Position numbers and translations under genes: made by a program. DNA of 40,501 nt from Pseudomonadota bacterium (GTDB lineage: Bacteria > Bdellovibrionota > Bacteriovoracia > Bacteriovoracales > Bacteriovoracaceae), in assembly GCA_027486525.1 (NCBI GenBank), contig JAIXOY010000093.1, forward strand, positions 1 through 40,501. Direction: 5' to 3'. The notes under the pieces are model-generated. The model saw only the letters and a program-made list of their open reading frames with translations, ran no database searches and was not told the origin of the DNA. Below, in pieces: positions 24,819-32,346 of the stretch. Numbering within the stretch: the first letter of the stretch is position 1; every line of letters starts with the position of its first letter.

Positions 24819-25124
24819 CTACTTAACACCTTTGATAGTTCCGTTAAGCCGCTGGGACTTACATTTGAAACGCGTCACTCCGTCAGGTCTTTTGGCCTCA
24901 TTTTTAAGATGTCCCTGCTCGTGGACACGGCGACGCCAGCGCGCAAAAGCTTTGGCATCCAGCTGAGTGCGCATGAAGCGCACGACATCATTCGGGGATA
25001 GGCCAAACTGCAGCTTGATGGCATCAAAAGACGTGCGATCTTCCCAGGCCATGCGGATGATCCGATCTGCATCTTCTTCAGAAAATTGTGCGAATTGAGT
25101 TTTGAGTTCGCGAGAGATGCCCAT
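24819..25124 (-). CDS. TIGR03643 family protein
   Basis: 101 residues. The pattern A-D-R-I-I-R-M-A-W-E-D-R-T-S-F-D-A-I, then QFGLSPNDVVRFMRTQL, K-A-F-A-R-W-R-R-R-V is the family signature: a small HTH-like helical domain. Its function is unknown. The frame extends 50 codons upstream, but the family starts at MGISRELK and that ATG at 25124 has a weak GGGA ahead. The gene is divergent from the small stress operon. Confidence 0.8.
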   Translation of the reverse strand: MGISRELKTQFAQFSEEDADRIIRMAWEDRTSFDAIKLQFGLSPNDVVRFMRTQLDAKAFARWRRRVHEQGHLKNEAKRPDGVTRFKCKSQRLNGTIKGVK

Positions 25125-25272
25125 GGTCCCATTATCTCGCAAAGCGCGCGTACCGCATCCATAGAAATGCGTTGTCTGAGGATTGTAGAAATCAGCACAA
25201 CATCTGTACGTCCGCGAGACGCCGCACCATCTTCCCCGAGCTAACTTCCTTACTAGCATCAAAGGAGGACTC

Positions 25273-25380
25273 ATGAAAATGAATGCTAAGGGTAAAGTCG
25301 CTGTTCCGATTCTCTTATGGTTTCTCGGCGTCCCCGGATTCGTGGTGGTTCTACTCTGGGTTTTTATATTTCGTAACTAA
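25273..25380 (+). CDS. 35-residue membrane peptide
   Basis: ATG at 25273, stop TAA at 25378-25380, with a very strong AAAGGAGG ribosome site six bases ahead. The peptide is MKMNAKGKV followed by a hydrophobic helix (PILLWFLGVPGFVVVLLWVFIF) and a short basic end, i.e. one transmembrane segment. It is followed after 10 bases by the BON lipoprotein gene, so it is the first gene of a three-gene operon. Small single-pass proteins like this sit beside stress genes in many proteobacteria; function unknown. Confidence 0.7.
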   Translation: MKMNAKGKVAVPILLWFLGVPGFVVVLLWVFIFRN

Positions 25381-25390
25381 CGGAGGTCTT

Positions 25391-25750
25391 ATGAGGTTGA
25401 AGAGTCATTTTTTTCTTGGAGCACTGCTGGCCATCACGGGTGGGGCCTGTTCGTCTGGGACACAAGAGTACGGTAAACCCAAGAAGCACACACAGGAACA
25501 AGTCACCGCCGATGACCAGATGAGAGGCAATGACTCTGACATCGAAGTCACGCGCAAAATTCGGTCACGCTTAACCGATGACGACGTGTTATCCCTCTCC
25601 GCACAGAACATCACCATCGTGACTCTCAAAAAGAGTGTCACGCTGAAAGGAGAAGTGCGTAACCAGCAAGAAAGAGACCGTGTCCTCGAGCATGCGCGCC
25701 AGTTCACCGGTCCCCGCTCCATCAATAACCAAATGATCTACACCGAATAA
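25391..25750 (+). CDS. BON-domain lipoprotein
   Basis: 119 residues with lipobox GGAC (Cys20) and a GGAGG ribosome site. Residues ~45-118 are a BON domain: D-I-E-V-T-R-K-I-R-S-R-L-T-D-D, then ITIVTLKKSVTLKGEVRNQQERDRVLEHARQ. BON domains bind phospholipid membranes and help cells withstand osmotic and other stress (OsmY, DolP in E. coli). It would lie in the outer membrane or periplasm. It belongs to the operon of the 35-residue peptide and the YflT-like protein. Confidence 0.88.
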   Translation: MRLKSHFFLGALLAITGGACSSGTQEYGKPKKHTQEQVTADDQMRGNDSDIEVTRKIRSRLTDDDVLSLSAQNITIVTLKKSVTLKGEVRNQQERDRVLEHARQFTGPRSINNQMIYTE

Positions 25751-25764
25751 CCAGGAGGTTCACC

Positions 25765-26400
25765 ATGGGCTACGACATCAAGCAAAAAGGCCACAAGGCC
25801 GTGTTCGCAATATTTGATAATCGCTCTTCCGTCGAAAGAGCGGTCACTCGGCTAAAAGCCGACGGTTTCCGCCACTCTGATGTATCTGTCTTGATGCAAG
25901 ACGTTGGCGACACTAAAGCCTTCGCTCACGAGATGCACACGAAGGCCCCCGAAGGCGCGGCCACCGGAGCTACCACGGGCGCACTGGCCGGCGGCGCACT
26001 CGGCTGGCTGGCTGGAGTTGGCGCCTTGGCCATTCCAGGCATCGGTCCGTTCGTCGCAGCAGGCCCTATCATGGCGGCCATCGCTGGTGCTGGCATCGGC
26101 GGCACTGTCGGCGGCGTCGCTGGCGGGTTGATCGGCATGGGAATACCTGAGTATGAAGCCAAGCGTTTCGAGTCGGAAGTCAAAAACGGCGGCATGCTGA
26201 TCTCCGTGCACGTTGATGACGCGGTCTGGGCGACGAAGGCCAAAGAAATTGTCCGTGACTGCGGTGCCCGCGATATCTCCGTGGCCTCGGAAGAGACCGG
26301 AGCTTGGAAATTCTTAGACGACGATCGCGTCGAGACGGGATACTTCAAAAAGACGAACTACGCGTCGACGCCCGAGAAGCGAACGGACGATTTGTACTAA
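25765..26400 (+). CDS. YflT-like general stress protein with Gly/Ala-rich glycine-zipper
   Basis: 211 residues. Residues 10-45 (AVFAIFDNRSSVERAVTRLKADGFRHSDVSVL) and 145-185 (GGMLISVHVDDAVWATKAKEIVRDCGARDISVA) make the two halves of a ferredoxin-like fold of the YflT/general stress 17M type (PF11181). Between them lies an 80-residue Gly/Ala zipper with two hydrophobic stretches that could insert in a membrane. An AGGAGG ribosome site precedes the ATG. It is the last gene of the stress operon; likely expressed under general stress. Confidence 0.82.
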   Translation: MGYDIKQKGHKAVFAIFDNRSSVERAVTRLKADGFRHSDVSVLMQDVGDTKAFAHEMHTKAPEGAATGATTGALAGGALGWLAGVGALAIPGIGPFVAAGPIMAAIAGAGIGGTVGGVAGGLIGMGIPEYEAKRFESEVKNGGMLISVHVDDAVWATKAKEIVRDCGARDISVASEETGAWKFLDDDRVETGYFKKTNYASTPEKRTDDLY

Positions 26401-26422
26401 CCTTTAGCTAGTGTCTAGATTG

Positions 26423-26478
26423 ACCTGCCGATTTGACGAGTCTTTCTCACTAAAGAGATGATTCCCAAAAAGGCAGGT
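26423..26478 (+). promoter_or_regulatory. Leader that can fold over the ribosome site of the 26484 gene
   Basis: ACCTGCC (26423-26429) is complementary to GGCAGGT (26472-26478), which contains the ribosome site of the ATG at 26484. Inside the 42-base loop TCTTT and AAAGA can form an inner stem. If transcription starts upstream of 26423 the fold would mask the start. This is a prediction from pairing only. Confidence 0.3.
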
Positions 26479-26483
26479 TTAAC

Positions 26484-27371
26484 ATGAAGTTAATAGCTCT
26501 CGTTTTCGCATTCACGTCGTTTGCCGCGCAGGCAAGTTTCATCGACGAATCACAGATCCAGTACGGCAACCTCACCAAAGGTGAGCCGCAGATTACCCAA
26601 GACATTTTCAACGAACGCATCTCTCAACTCCAGACCGTCTACGCTCCGATCATCAAACAACTCGGTGGCAAGCTCGACCTCAAAGGTAATTGGGGCAACG
26701 ACAAGATTGTCGCCCAGGCCACGCAAATGTTCGGCTCGTGGAAGATCCAGTTTTCCGGCGGCCTCGCTCGTCGCCCGGAACTCTCCGCGGATGGCATGAC
26801 ACTCATCATCTGCCACGAGATTGGCCACCACGTGGCCGGTTTCCCTTTCGTATCGGGCAGTCCCCTCGGCGGCTACTGGGCAGCGGTGGAAGGTCAATCC
26901 GATTACTACTCAACGCAAGTCTGCGCGCGCAGAATGTGGGAACAGGATCGCGAACTCAATGCTAGTTACGCCAGCAAGGTGAATCCCGCCGCGAAAGAAA
27001 AATGTGATGTGGCTTTCGCGCAAGTTGACGACCAAGCTCTCTGCTATCGCACAACCGTGGGTCTCGAGTCCGTCATTCAAACCATGGCGGCGTTGATGAA
27101 TAAGCCAGTTCCGCAATACGCGACTCCGGACACTTCGGTTTCACGCGGTAACATGGAAAACCATCCACCGATCCAGTGCCGCTTCGACACGCTTTTCCAA
27201 GGAAGCATCTGTGCTGCGGACTTTGATGATCAACTGATCCCCGGCAAAAAAACCTCGGGCGGCCGCGAGGGACTCGAAGCAGAACGCGAAGCTTCGACAA
27301 ATTCCTGCACTGCTTTCTCGCAGTTCACCCTCGGCTTACGGCCCGCCTGCTGGTTCAAGCAACGCCTATAA
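26484..27371 (+). CDS. Secreted zincin-type metalloprotease
   Basis: 295 residues with a signal peptide (residues 1-17, ending AAQA). The active site is I-C-H111-E-I-G-H115-H, followed by AAVEGQSDYY (Glu136 or Asp140 as third metal ligand), a gluzincin layout close to M48-like and ImmA-like peptidases. Six or more cysteines suggest an exported, disulfide-stabilised enzyme. The substrate is unknown; a role in predation or wall turnover fits an exported protease. Its last six bases overlap the convergent hydrolase gene. Confidence 0.8.
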   Translation: MKLIALVFAFTSFAAQASFIDESQIQYGNLTKGEPQITQDIFNERISQLQTVYAPIIKQLGGKLDLKGNWGNDKIVAQATQMFGSWKIQFSGGLARRPELSADGMTLIICHEIGHHVAGFPFVSGSPLGGYWAAVEGQSDYYSTQVCARRMWEQDRELNASYASKVNPAAKEKCDVAFAQVDDQALCYRTTVGLESVIQTMAALMNKPVPQYATPDTSVSRGNMENHPPIQCRFDTLFQGSICAADFDDQLIPGKKTSGGREGLEAEREASTNSCTAFSQFTLGLRPACWFKQRL

Positions 27372-28208
27372 CAATCTCTTCGCAAAGAACGATGTGATCT
27401 TTCCACCGTGTAGCCTTGTCGCTTTGACAAGGCCCACACGGTGGGAGCCGCGCATGACATATACCAACGGCTCTCTGACGGCCCGTCTTAGCTCACGCTG
27501 ATAGCGCACGGGGACAGTGGTGTCGCTGTTGGGAATAAACATGTACATGGAGTTCGGTTCGATGCGCCCAACCACATTCAACGGGTCAATGGTCAGCACC
27601 GAGCGCAGCTGCGCCTCGTAGGTCCTGATTGTCGGAATGCTCAACTCGCGCATGCGCCGCTGCCGCAAGTTCACAACAAGGCGCTGATCACTATGCGCAA
27701 GGACGCCCGCGGGATTCCCCGAACCGGCAATCACCACACTCGCCAAAATTTTTGGCTCTGCTCCAGCGACATACGCGGCGAAGAGGCCACCTAAGCTCAT
27801 GCCGATGATGCCGTAGCGCGGAAGAAACTGCACGCGCGACTCCAGCTCATAAATCACATTACGGACGGCCCCGTGGGCACGAAGAAACGCTTCATCGTGA
27901 ATTGTGAAGTCTTCAACTTCCCGCTGACGACTGTTGGGTCTCATGGTGTGAAGGATGTAGGCCGCCATGCCAGAGTTGCAGAAGCGAAGAGCGAGCTGGC
28001 GATCGAGCTGAGTCTCGCCAACGATGGGTGGCAAGATCAAGATGACGGGAGCGCCTTGGTAGCTCGGCACATACTCTTTGGTGATGAGAGGCCAGGCTGA
28101 CCCATCTACGGGATCGGCCATCTCGAAAATACGCACCTTCCCCGTGCATTGGGCGTAAGAACAGAATGAGACTAAGAACAGTGTCAGTACTAAAATCAGA
28201 TTCTTCAT
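27366..28208 (-). CDS. Secreted alpha/beta hydrolase
   Basis: 280 residues with a signal peptide ending SYAQ (residue 20); the ATG at 28208 has AAGGAGG five bases ahead, whereas a longer frame has none. The nucleophile is Ser138 in GIIGMSLGGLFA; Asp follows in IPNSDTTVPV and His in VMRGSHRVG, a complete triad. An exported esterase or lipase is likely, substrate unknown. Followed on the minus strand by no gene for some distance; converges with the zincin gene. Confidence 0.8.
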   Translation of the reverse strand: MKNLILVLTLFLVSFCSYAQCTGKVRIFEMADPVDGSAWPLITKEYVPSYQGAPVILILPPIVGETQLDRQLALRFCNSGMAAYILHTMRPNSRQREVEDFTIHDEAFLRAHGAVRNVIYELESRVQFLPRYGIIGMSLGGLFAAYVAGAEPKILASVVIAGSGNPAGVLAHSDQRLVVNLRQRRMRELSIPTIRTYEAQLRSVLTIDPLNVVGRIEPNSMYMFIPNSDTTVPVRYQRELRRAVREPLVYVMRGSHRVGLVKATRLHGGKITSFFAKRLL

Positions 28209-28321
28209 GGGGTCCTCCTTGTTACCTAACAAGTGGACCCTTTTTGCAGAACTTTGACTCACGACGCTCTATGCAGAGTCGGTGCTGAAGCTGGCACATC
28301 TAAACTGTTTCGCTTGCCCTT

Positions 28322-28362
28322 AAAACAAAACGCCCCGGCACAAGGCCAGGGCTTTTTGTTTT
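28322..28362 (-). terminator. Strong terminator between the two minus-strand genes
   Basis: Two 18-base arms (28322-28339 and 28345-28362) pair with only two mismatches around a 5-base loop, GC core flanked by A and T runs, so it can stop transcription on both strands. In the minus direction it ends the 28413-28988 gene. Confidence 0.85.
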
Positions 28363-28412
28363 GAGAGACGGTGCAATTGATTCGACGATCCTCGAACCGT
28401 TACAAATTCAAC

Positions 28413-28988
28413 TTAAAGCTTAATGTTTTTTAGCTTCTGCTTAAGGAACACTTCCACTTCATCCAATACCACCGAACGGTCTGAGGTATAGTCCTTCACG
28501 TGAAAGAGCACGACAACACGCTGATCAGAATCCACCCGATGGACGAGGTAGCAGTGATCTTTTTTGACCAGTGCCGAGGACTTCGAACCTGTTTGCAAGC
28601 GGTCCCAAGCCTCTGAGTAGCGCATCCAAAACATTTGATCGAGCTGCCGATCTTCTTTGTAGGGATATCCACCGTGACCGACTCCGGGGTAGGGGCCAGT
28701 TTGCAAATTATAATGAGGGATCGCAGCGCAAGAAGTCTTACCCAGATCGATGATCCCTCCCAAGTGATCAGTGACCATAACTGTGTTGAAGTAACCGTCA
28801 AAGTCTGCCCGGTCTTCGAACTGGATGTCGTAGTTATTGAGAGTGACATCGGACTCATGGGAAGCGAAAAAGAAGCTGTAGGCCCCCTTCTCGTAAGATC
28901 CTTCGGGGTGATAGCGGGTTATCATTTCTACATCTGCATGAACTGTCGCAGCCAGCAGAGTAAAGACTAAGCAAACAAGCTTTTTCAT
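28413..28988 (-). CDS. Secreted protein of unknown function
   Basis: 191 residues with a signal peptide ending ATVHA (residue 18). The mature protein is rich in aromatic and His residues (ITRYHPEGSY, FFFASHESDVTLNNYDIQF, YKEDRQLDQMFWMRY) with two cysteines (Cys87 and Cys146) and a charged helical C-terminus ending LKQKLKNIKL. No family recognised. A terminator follows and the tRNA-Phe terminator precedes it, so it is a single-gene unit. Confidence 0.7.
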   Translation of the reverse strand: MKKLVCLVFTLLAATVHADVEMITRYHPEGSYEKGAYSFFFASHESDVTLNNYDIQFEDRADFDGYFNTVMVTDHLGGIIDLGKTSCAAIPHYNLQTGPYPGVGHGGYPYKEDRQLDQMFWMRYSEAWDRLQTGSKSSALVKKDHCYLVHRVDSDQRVVVLFHVKDYTSDRSVVLDEVEVFLKQKLKNIKL

Positions 28989-29050
28989 GAAGGATCCAAT
29001 GTTTGAGGTTGTGACGATGAAGGAAGGTTACCGCAACTGTTGATGAATAA

Positions 29051-29075
29051 AAAAGCCCCCATCATGGAGGCTTTT
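29051..29075 (-). terminator. Terminator of tRNA-Phe
   Basis: AAAAGCCCCC (29051-29060) pairs with GGAGGCTTTT (29066-29075), one mismatch, loop ATCAT. On the minus strand a T run follows. It lies 18 bases beyond the tRNA 3' end. Confidence 0.85.
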
Positions 29076-29092
29076 AAGATCATTTTGGGAAG

Positions 29093-29168
29093 TGGTGCCC
29101 ACGCGCGGAATCGAACCACGGACACAAGGATTTTCAATCCTTTGCTCTACCAACTGAGCTACGCGGGC
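29093..29168 (-). tRNA. tRNA-Phe (GAA)
   Basis: 76 bases on the minus strand from 29168 to 29093. The acceptor stem GCCCGCG pairs with CGTGGGC, the D arm has TAGCTCAGTTGGTAGAGC, the anticodon arm is AGGA-TTGAAAA-TCCT with anticodon GAA, the T arm has GGTTCGATTCC, and the 3' CCA is encoded. It has its own promoter and terminator, so it is a single-gene unit. Confidence 0.97.
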
Positions 29169-29189
29169 AATTCTCAAAATGAGTTCTTC

Positions 29190-29218
29190 AAGTTAAGGTA
29201 GGGCCTAAGAATCGTCAA
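29190..29218 (-). promoter_or_regulatory. Promoter of tRNA-Phe
   Basis: On the minus strand TTGACG (complement of 29213-29218), 17-base spacer, TAACTT (complement of 29190-29195). The predicted start leaves about 14 bases before the mature tRNA. Confidence 0.7.
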
Positions 29219-29258
29219 CGAGATTTGCTCCACCATTTTCTGGCTCAACGCGTCTATT

Positions 29259-30032
29259 ATGAATGTAAAAATCACGAAGACCCTTCTCTCTCTTGCTTGG
29301 TGCGAAACCCAGGCCTTCGCGCTCATTCCCGAGGGAGATCTTCGTCCGATTCGCGCGGTCTATGGCCACGGCTACACCGCCAGCAAAGGCGACTGCCTCC
29401 CCTGGGCGATCCGCGCCGCCGAAGCGGGCATCCCTGCTTTGATTTTTGATTGGCCCGGCCATTATTTAGGCAGCTTCAACGAAGTGGAGCGCTTCGAGGA
29501 TTTCACGGCCGAAGCCCACACGCTTTTCGCGCAAGCTTACGAACGCCTAGAAGGCCTGCTCAATAGCCTGAGTTCTCCCCAGCAGATTATCCTCGGTGGC
29601 CATTCCCTCGGCGCCCTGATGGCACTGAAGGCGCTTAAACTGCCGGCCTTCGCCTCACTTAAACGTCTCGGCGTTGGTGTGGGCCTGGGCCTCAATGAAA
29701 AAGTCGAAACCCATCTCTTTGATACAGAATTTTATCAGAAAACCTTGAGCATCCGTCGCCAGCTGGTTTCACCCGCGTTGGATACCAGTGTGATGTTTCC
29801 CTGGATCCGCGATGAAAAAGTGAATCTGCCCATTTCGGGCGAGCGCATTCATCTCATCGTGGGTGAAGACGACATGGTGGTCGGTGCCGGAGGCATGGAT
29901 AATTTTGCCAGTCATCTCAAAACGCTCGGGAATAGCGTCACGAGTTTTGCACCTAAAAAGCTCGCCCACCACGAGCCCACGCTTGCGGCGCCCCATTTGC
30001 ATGCTTTCCTTAAGCAAGAACTCTCTTTGTAA
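29259..30032 (+). CDS. Alpha/beta hydrolase
   Basis: 257 residues. The oxyanion motif is VYGHGYTASKGDCLPWA, the nucleophile Ser116 in ILGGHSLGALMA, the acid Asp204 or 205 in IVGEDDMVV, and the catalytic His in LAHHEPTL. No signal peptide, so cytoplasmic. Likely an esterase or thioesterase of the lysophospholipase type; the exact substrate cannot be told. No clear ribosome site ahead of the ATG. Its neighbour downstream is the HD-GYP-like gene, 44 bases away. Confidence 0.75.
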   Translation: MNVKITKTLLSLAWCETQAFALIPEGDLRPIRAVYGHGYTASKGDCLPWAIRAAEAGIPALIFDWPGHYLGSFNEVERFEDFTAEAHTLFAQAYERLEGLLNSLSSPQQIILGGHSLGALMALKALKLPAFASLKRLGVGVGLGLNEKVETHLFDTEFYQKTLSIRRQLVSPALDTSVMFPWIRDEKVNLPISGERIHLIVGEDDMVVGAGGMDNFASHLKTLGNSVTSFAPKKLAHHEPTLAAPHLHAFLKQELSL

Positions 30033-30076
30033 TATCGAGCTGTTAAATAACTCGGTATTCGTGGCACAATAGAGCT

Positions 30077-31024
30077 ATGGATTCTCCTCTCTGCAAAATT
30101 GCTATTGTGCACCTCATGCAATTCCCCGGCTCTTTTGAAGGGATCGCTGTGCACGTCCTGGTGGCGGGGAAATACCTCAAGCTGAACTACCCCAATGAAA
30201 CGTTCATGGATATTTTAAACAAACTTCAAGCGAAGGGTGTGGAAGACGCTTACGTGAGCCAAGCCGATTGCGACAAAATTCTTCTCGGGATGAGCACTAC
30301 CCTCAACTCAAAATCATTCAACGACTCCGGTACCACCGACGAAGTTCGACTTCAGCAAACGGAAGATGTCGCAAACGTGGCGAAGCAGTTCATGCGCAGT
30401 TTTGGAGTGAACAAGGAAGCCGTCGATGCGTTGAAAGTCGCGAACGAGAAAGCGATGGTGATGGTGAAGGAAGCTCCGGGCATCCACGCATTCTTAAAGC
30501 GCTTCCGGGGAAAATGCTCAGAAGAGTATCTAAAGAGTTGCTTGACCAATTTCTTGGTCGCCAAGGTGCTGGGAAAATTCCCGTGGAAGTCTCAGCAGAT
30601 CATTCAGAAAACGATGTTTGCCGGTATGCTCTGCGACGTCATGCTGTTGCCCGGCGACTTCGAGGAAGTCCGCCGCTTTGAGCATGGCGAGGCCGCCATC
30701 TCAGATCGCGTGCGCCAGCACGCTTCGGACGTGAGCCAGATGCTTCGCAAGAAGAAGGATCTCATTCCGATGGAAACCATCACCATCATCGAGCAGCACC
30801 ACGAACGCCCCGATGGAAAAGGGTTTCCCGTCGGCATCACCCTCTCACGCTTCAACCAACTCTCCGCGATCTTCATCGTCTCACAGCGCTACATTGAAAA
30901 GCTCTGCGACCAACACTTCGACTTCACGAAACGCCACGACATCATCCAGTCATTGAAGGAAGTGTATGCGGGTGGGTCTTTCGACAAGGCCATGGAGGCC
31001 CTGACCAGTGTTGTCGAGGAGTAG
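30077..31024 (+). CDS. Degenerate HD-GYP-type protein
   Basis: 315 residues. An N-terminal ~130-residue part of unknown fold is followed by an HD-GYP domain (about 145-315). The GYP motif reads H241-H-E-R-P-D-G-K-G-F250-P, so Tyr is Phe; the HD pair is C186-D187; the first ligand helix lacks its His and the late metal-ligand Asp is absent (VSQRYIEKL). His215 is kept. The enzyme therefore probably no longer cleaves c-di-GMP and may bind it or another partner. Unconventional HD-GYP proteins without the Tyr are known in Bdellovibrio. It abuts the stop of the convergent DUF2185 gene. Confidence 0.75.
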   Translation: MDSPLCKIAIVHLMQFPGSFEGIAVHVLVAGKYLKLNYPNETFMDILNKLQAKGVEDAYVSQADCDKILLGMSTTLNSKSFNDSGTTDEVRLQQTEDVANVAKQFMRSFGVNKEAVDALKVANEKAMVMVKEAPGIHAFLKRFRGKCSEEYLKSCLTNFLVAKVLGKFPWKSQQIIQKTMFAGMLCDVMLLPGDFEEVRRFEHGEAAISDRVRQHASDVSQMLRKKKDLIPMETITIIEQHHERPDGKGFPVGITLSRFNQLSAIFIVSQRYIEKLCDQHFDFTKRHDIIQSLKEVYAGGSFDKAMEALTSVVEE

Positions 31025-31369
31025 TCAGTCCTCGGGTGCCTCGAACTCAATTTTCTGAAACTCACTGTCTTCAGTCTCGCGCTCAAAAGCAGCGCCCACC
31101 GGTGCATCTAAGAAGGGGACGATGTCGCGATCGTAGTTGGCGATGGTATTGAGGTCATACACACCGTGATTGGCCGGCTCATCCATGTACTCTTCATCTT
31201 CGTCGCCGGCCATGAAGCGCCAGCCGCTGTCGTGTTCATTATCTGGCTCTTCACGATACATGAAACGCACCTTCTCACCGTCGACTGTGATCCGATCCGT
31301 GGCGATGCAAGCGCCCTTGCCTTCGATGATGGATTCAATGTCCTTTTCTTCTAGAAAAAACTTTTTCAT
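31025..31369 (-). CDS. DUF2185-domain protein
   Basis: 114 residues. The pattern G-A-C-I-A-T-D-R-I-T-V-D-G-E-K-V-R-F-M-Y-R-E-E-P, then D-S-G-W-R-F-M-A-G-D-E-D-E-E-Y, and N-Y-D-R-D-I-V-P-F-L-D-A-P-V-G-A-A-F-E-R is typical of DUF2185 (also called Imm33-like, since some members are toxin immunity proteins). No toxin gene is nearby, so an immunity role is not supported here. Its ATG overlaps the queG stop by four bases (ATGA); an AAGGAAG ribosome site is present. Confidence 0.85.
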   Translation of the reverse strand: MKKFFLEEKDIESIIEGKGACIATDRITVDGEKVRFMYREEPDNEHDSGWRFMAGDEDEEYMDEPANHGVYDLNTIANYDRDIVPFLDAPVGAAFERETEDSEFQKIEFEAPED

Positions 31370-32346
31370 TCGCTTCCTTTTTTCATCCAGAAACTGAGTG
31401 TGCGTATAAATGAGGGACGACCCGGACGGCCCAGGGCGGTCCCAGCCGTCAAGCGCAGGAAAGCCCGATTCGTCAGCGGCAGCACCGCACTGGCGATCTC
31501 GGCATAGGGCCGATCAAACCAGCTGAGCCACTCGCGCGCACGCGCTCCGAGGTGGGGCCTGACGTGAGCGATGGGCTTCTGATTCCACGGGCAAACATCT
31601 TGGCAGATGTCGCAGCCAAACACTTCTCCGCGCGCGCTTTCCGTTCCAACCGGTGCCGGCGTGTCGGCACTGCGGTCTTCGATGGTCCAGGTGGAGATAC
31701 ACTTGGAGACAACCAAGGTTCTCGTTTCAAGATTGATGGCGTCTGTGGGGCACGCATCAACGCAAGCGCGGCACTGGCCGCAGTGATCGGCGGAGAGCGG
31801 ACCCGTCTCGAGGGCGAGCTCTTGGTCGAAGATCAACGACCCCAGCATGAAATAGGAGCCGTGCTGGCGACTGATGAGCAACGCATTCTTGCCAAACCAT
31901 CCGAGGCCCGCACGGTAAGCGAGATCTCTCTCGAGGATGGCTTCGGTATCATGGGAATGGCGAAACTGCAGCGGAAGCTTTTCTTGGAGCCGGCGACCGA
32001 TGAGGTGCAAGCGCTCTTTCATGACCGTGTGGTAATCCTCACCGTCAAAGCCCAACGCATAGCCCGCCACGCGGAACTGTTTTTCTTCCAGCAACGCTTT
32101 TTTCGCCGGAGCATAGCTAAAAAGAAACACCACGGCCGAGCGAGCATGAGGCCACCACGCTTTTAAGTCGGAGCGGTAGTTGATGTTTTTTTCCAGCGCC
32201 ATGAAGGGCAGCTTCGCGCCATTTTCAGGAAGCCAATTTTTAAAGTTCGTAAAAGACCGTGGAACGGTTTCGGAGGTGTAACCCCAATCAACAATGCCAA
32301 GCTCAGAGAGTTCGGCCGCTGATATATGAAGAAGATCTTTCATCAT
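31366..32346 (-). CDS. queG: Epoxyqueuosine reductase
   Basis: 326 residues. QueG reduces epoxyqueuosine to queuosine in tRNA using cobalamin and two 4Fe-4S clusters. Visible: Asp133 (the general acid, E. coli Asp134) in HDTEAILERDLAYRAGLGWFG, cluster Cys residues C189-x2-C192-x2-C195-x3-C199-P and C245-x2-C248-x3-C252-P. It is shorter than the B. subtilis enzyme because it lacks the C-terminal HEAT-like repeats. The start overlaps the pyruvate kinase stop (ATGA), so the two are translated together; no separate ribosome site is seen. Its tRNA substrates would be those with GUN anticodons. Confidence 0.95.
   Translation of the reverse strand: MMKDLLHISAAELSELGIVDWGYTSETVPRSFTNFKNWLPENGAKLPFMALEKNINYRSDLKAWWPHARSAVVFLFSYAPAKKALLEEKQFRVAGYALGFDGEDYHTVMKERLHLIGRRLQEKLPLQFRHSHDTEAILERDLAYRAGLGWFGKNALLISRQHGSYFMLGSLIFDQELALETGPLSADHCGQCRACVDACPTDAINLETRTLVVSKCISTWTIEDRSADTPAPVGTESARGEVFGCDICQDVCPWNQKPIAHVRPHLGARAREWLSWFDRPYAEIASAVLPLTNRAFLRLTAGTALGRPGRPSFIRTLSFWMKKGSE

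Noticed and set aside
29053-29168. tRNA as attachment site of a mobile element
   Set aside because: No integrase and no repeat of the tRNA 3' end is visible in the window, and flanking genes look native.
31025-31369. Toxin-immunity reading of the DUF2185 gene
   Set aside because: Some members are immunity proteins, but no toxin, polymorphic-toxin or secretion gene is next to it; its partner is queG.
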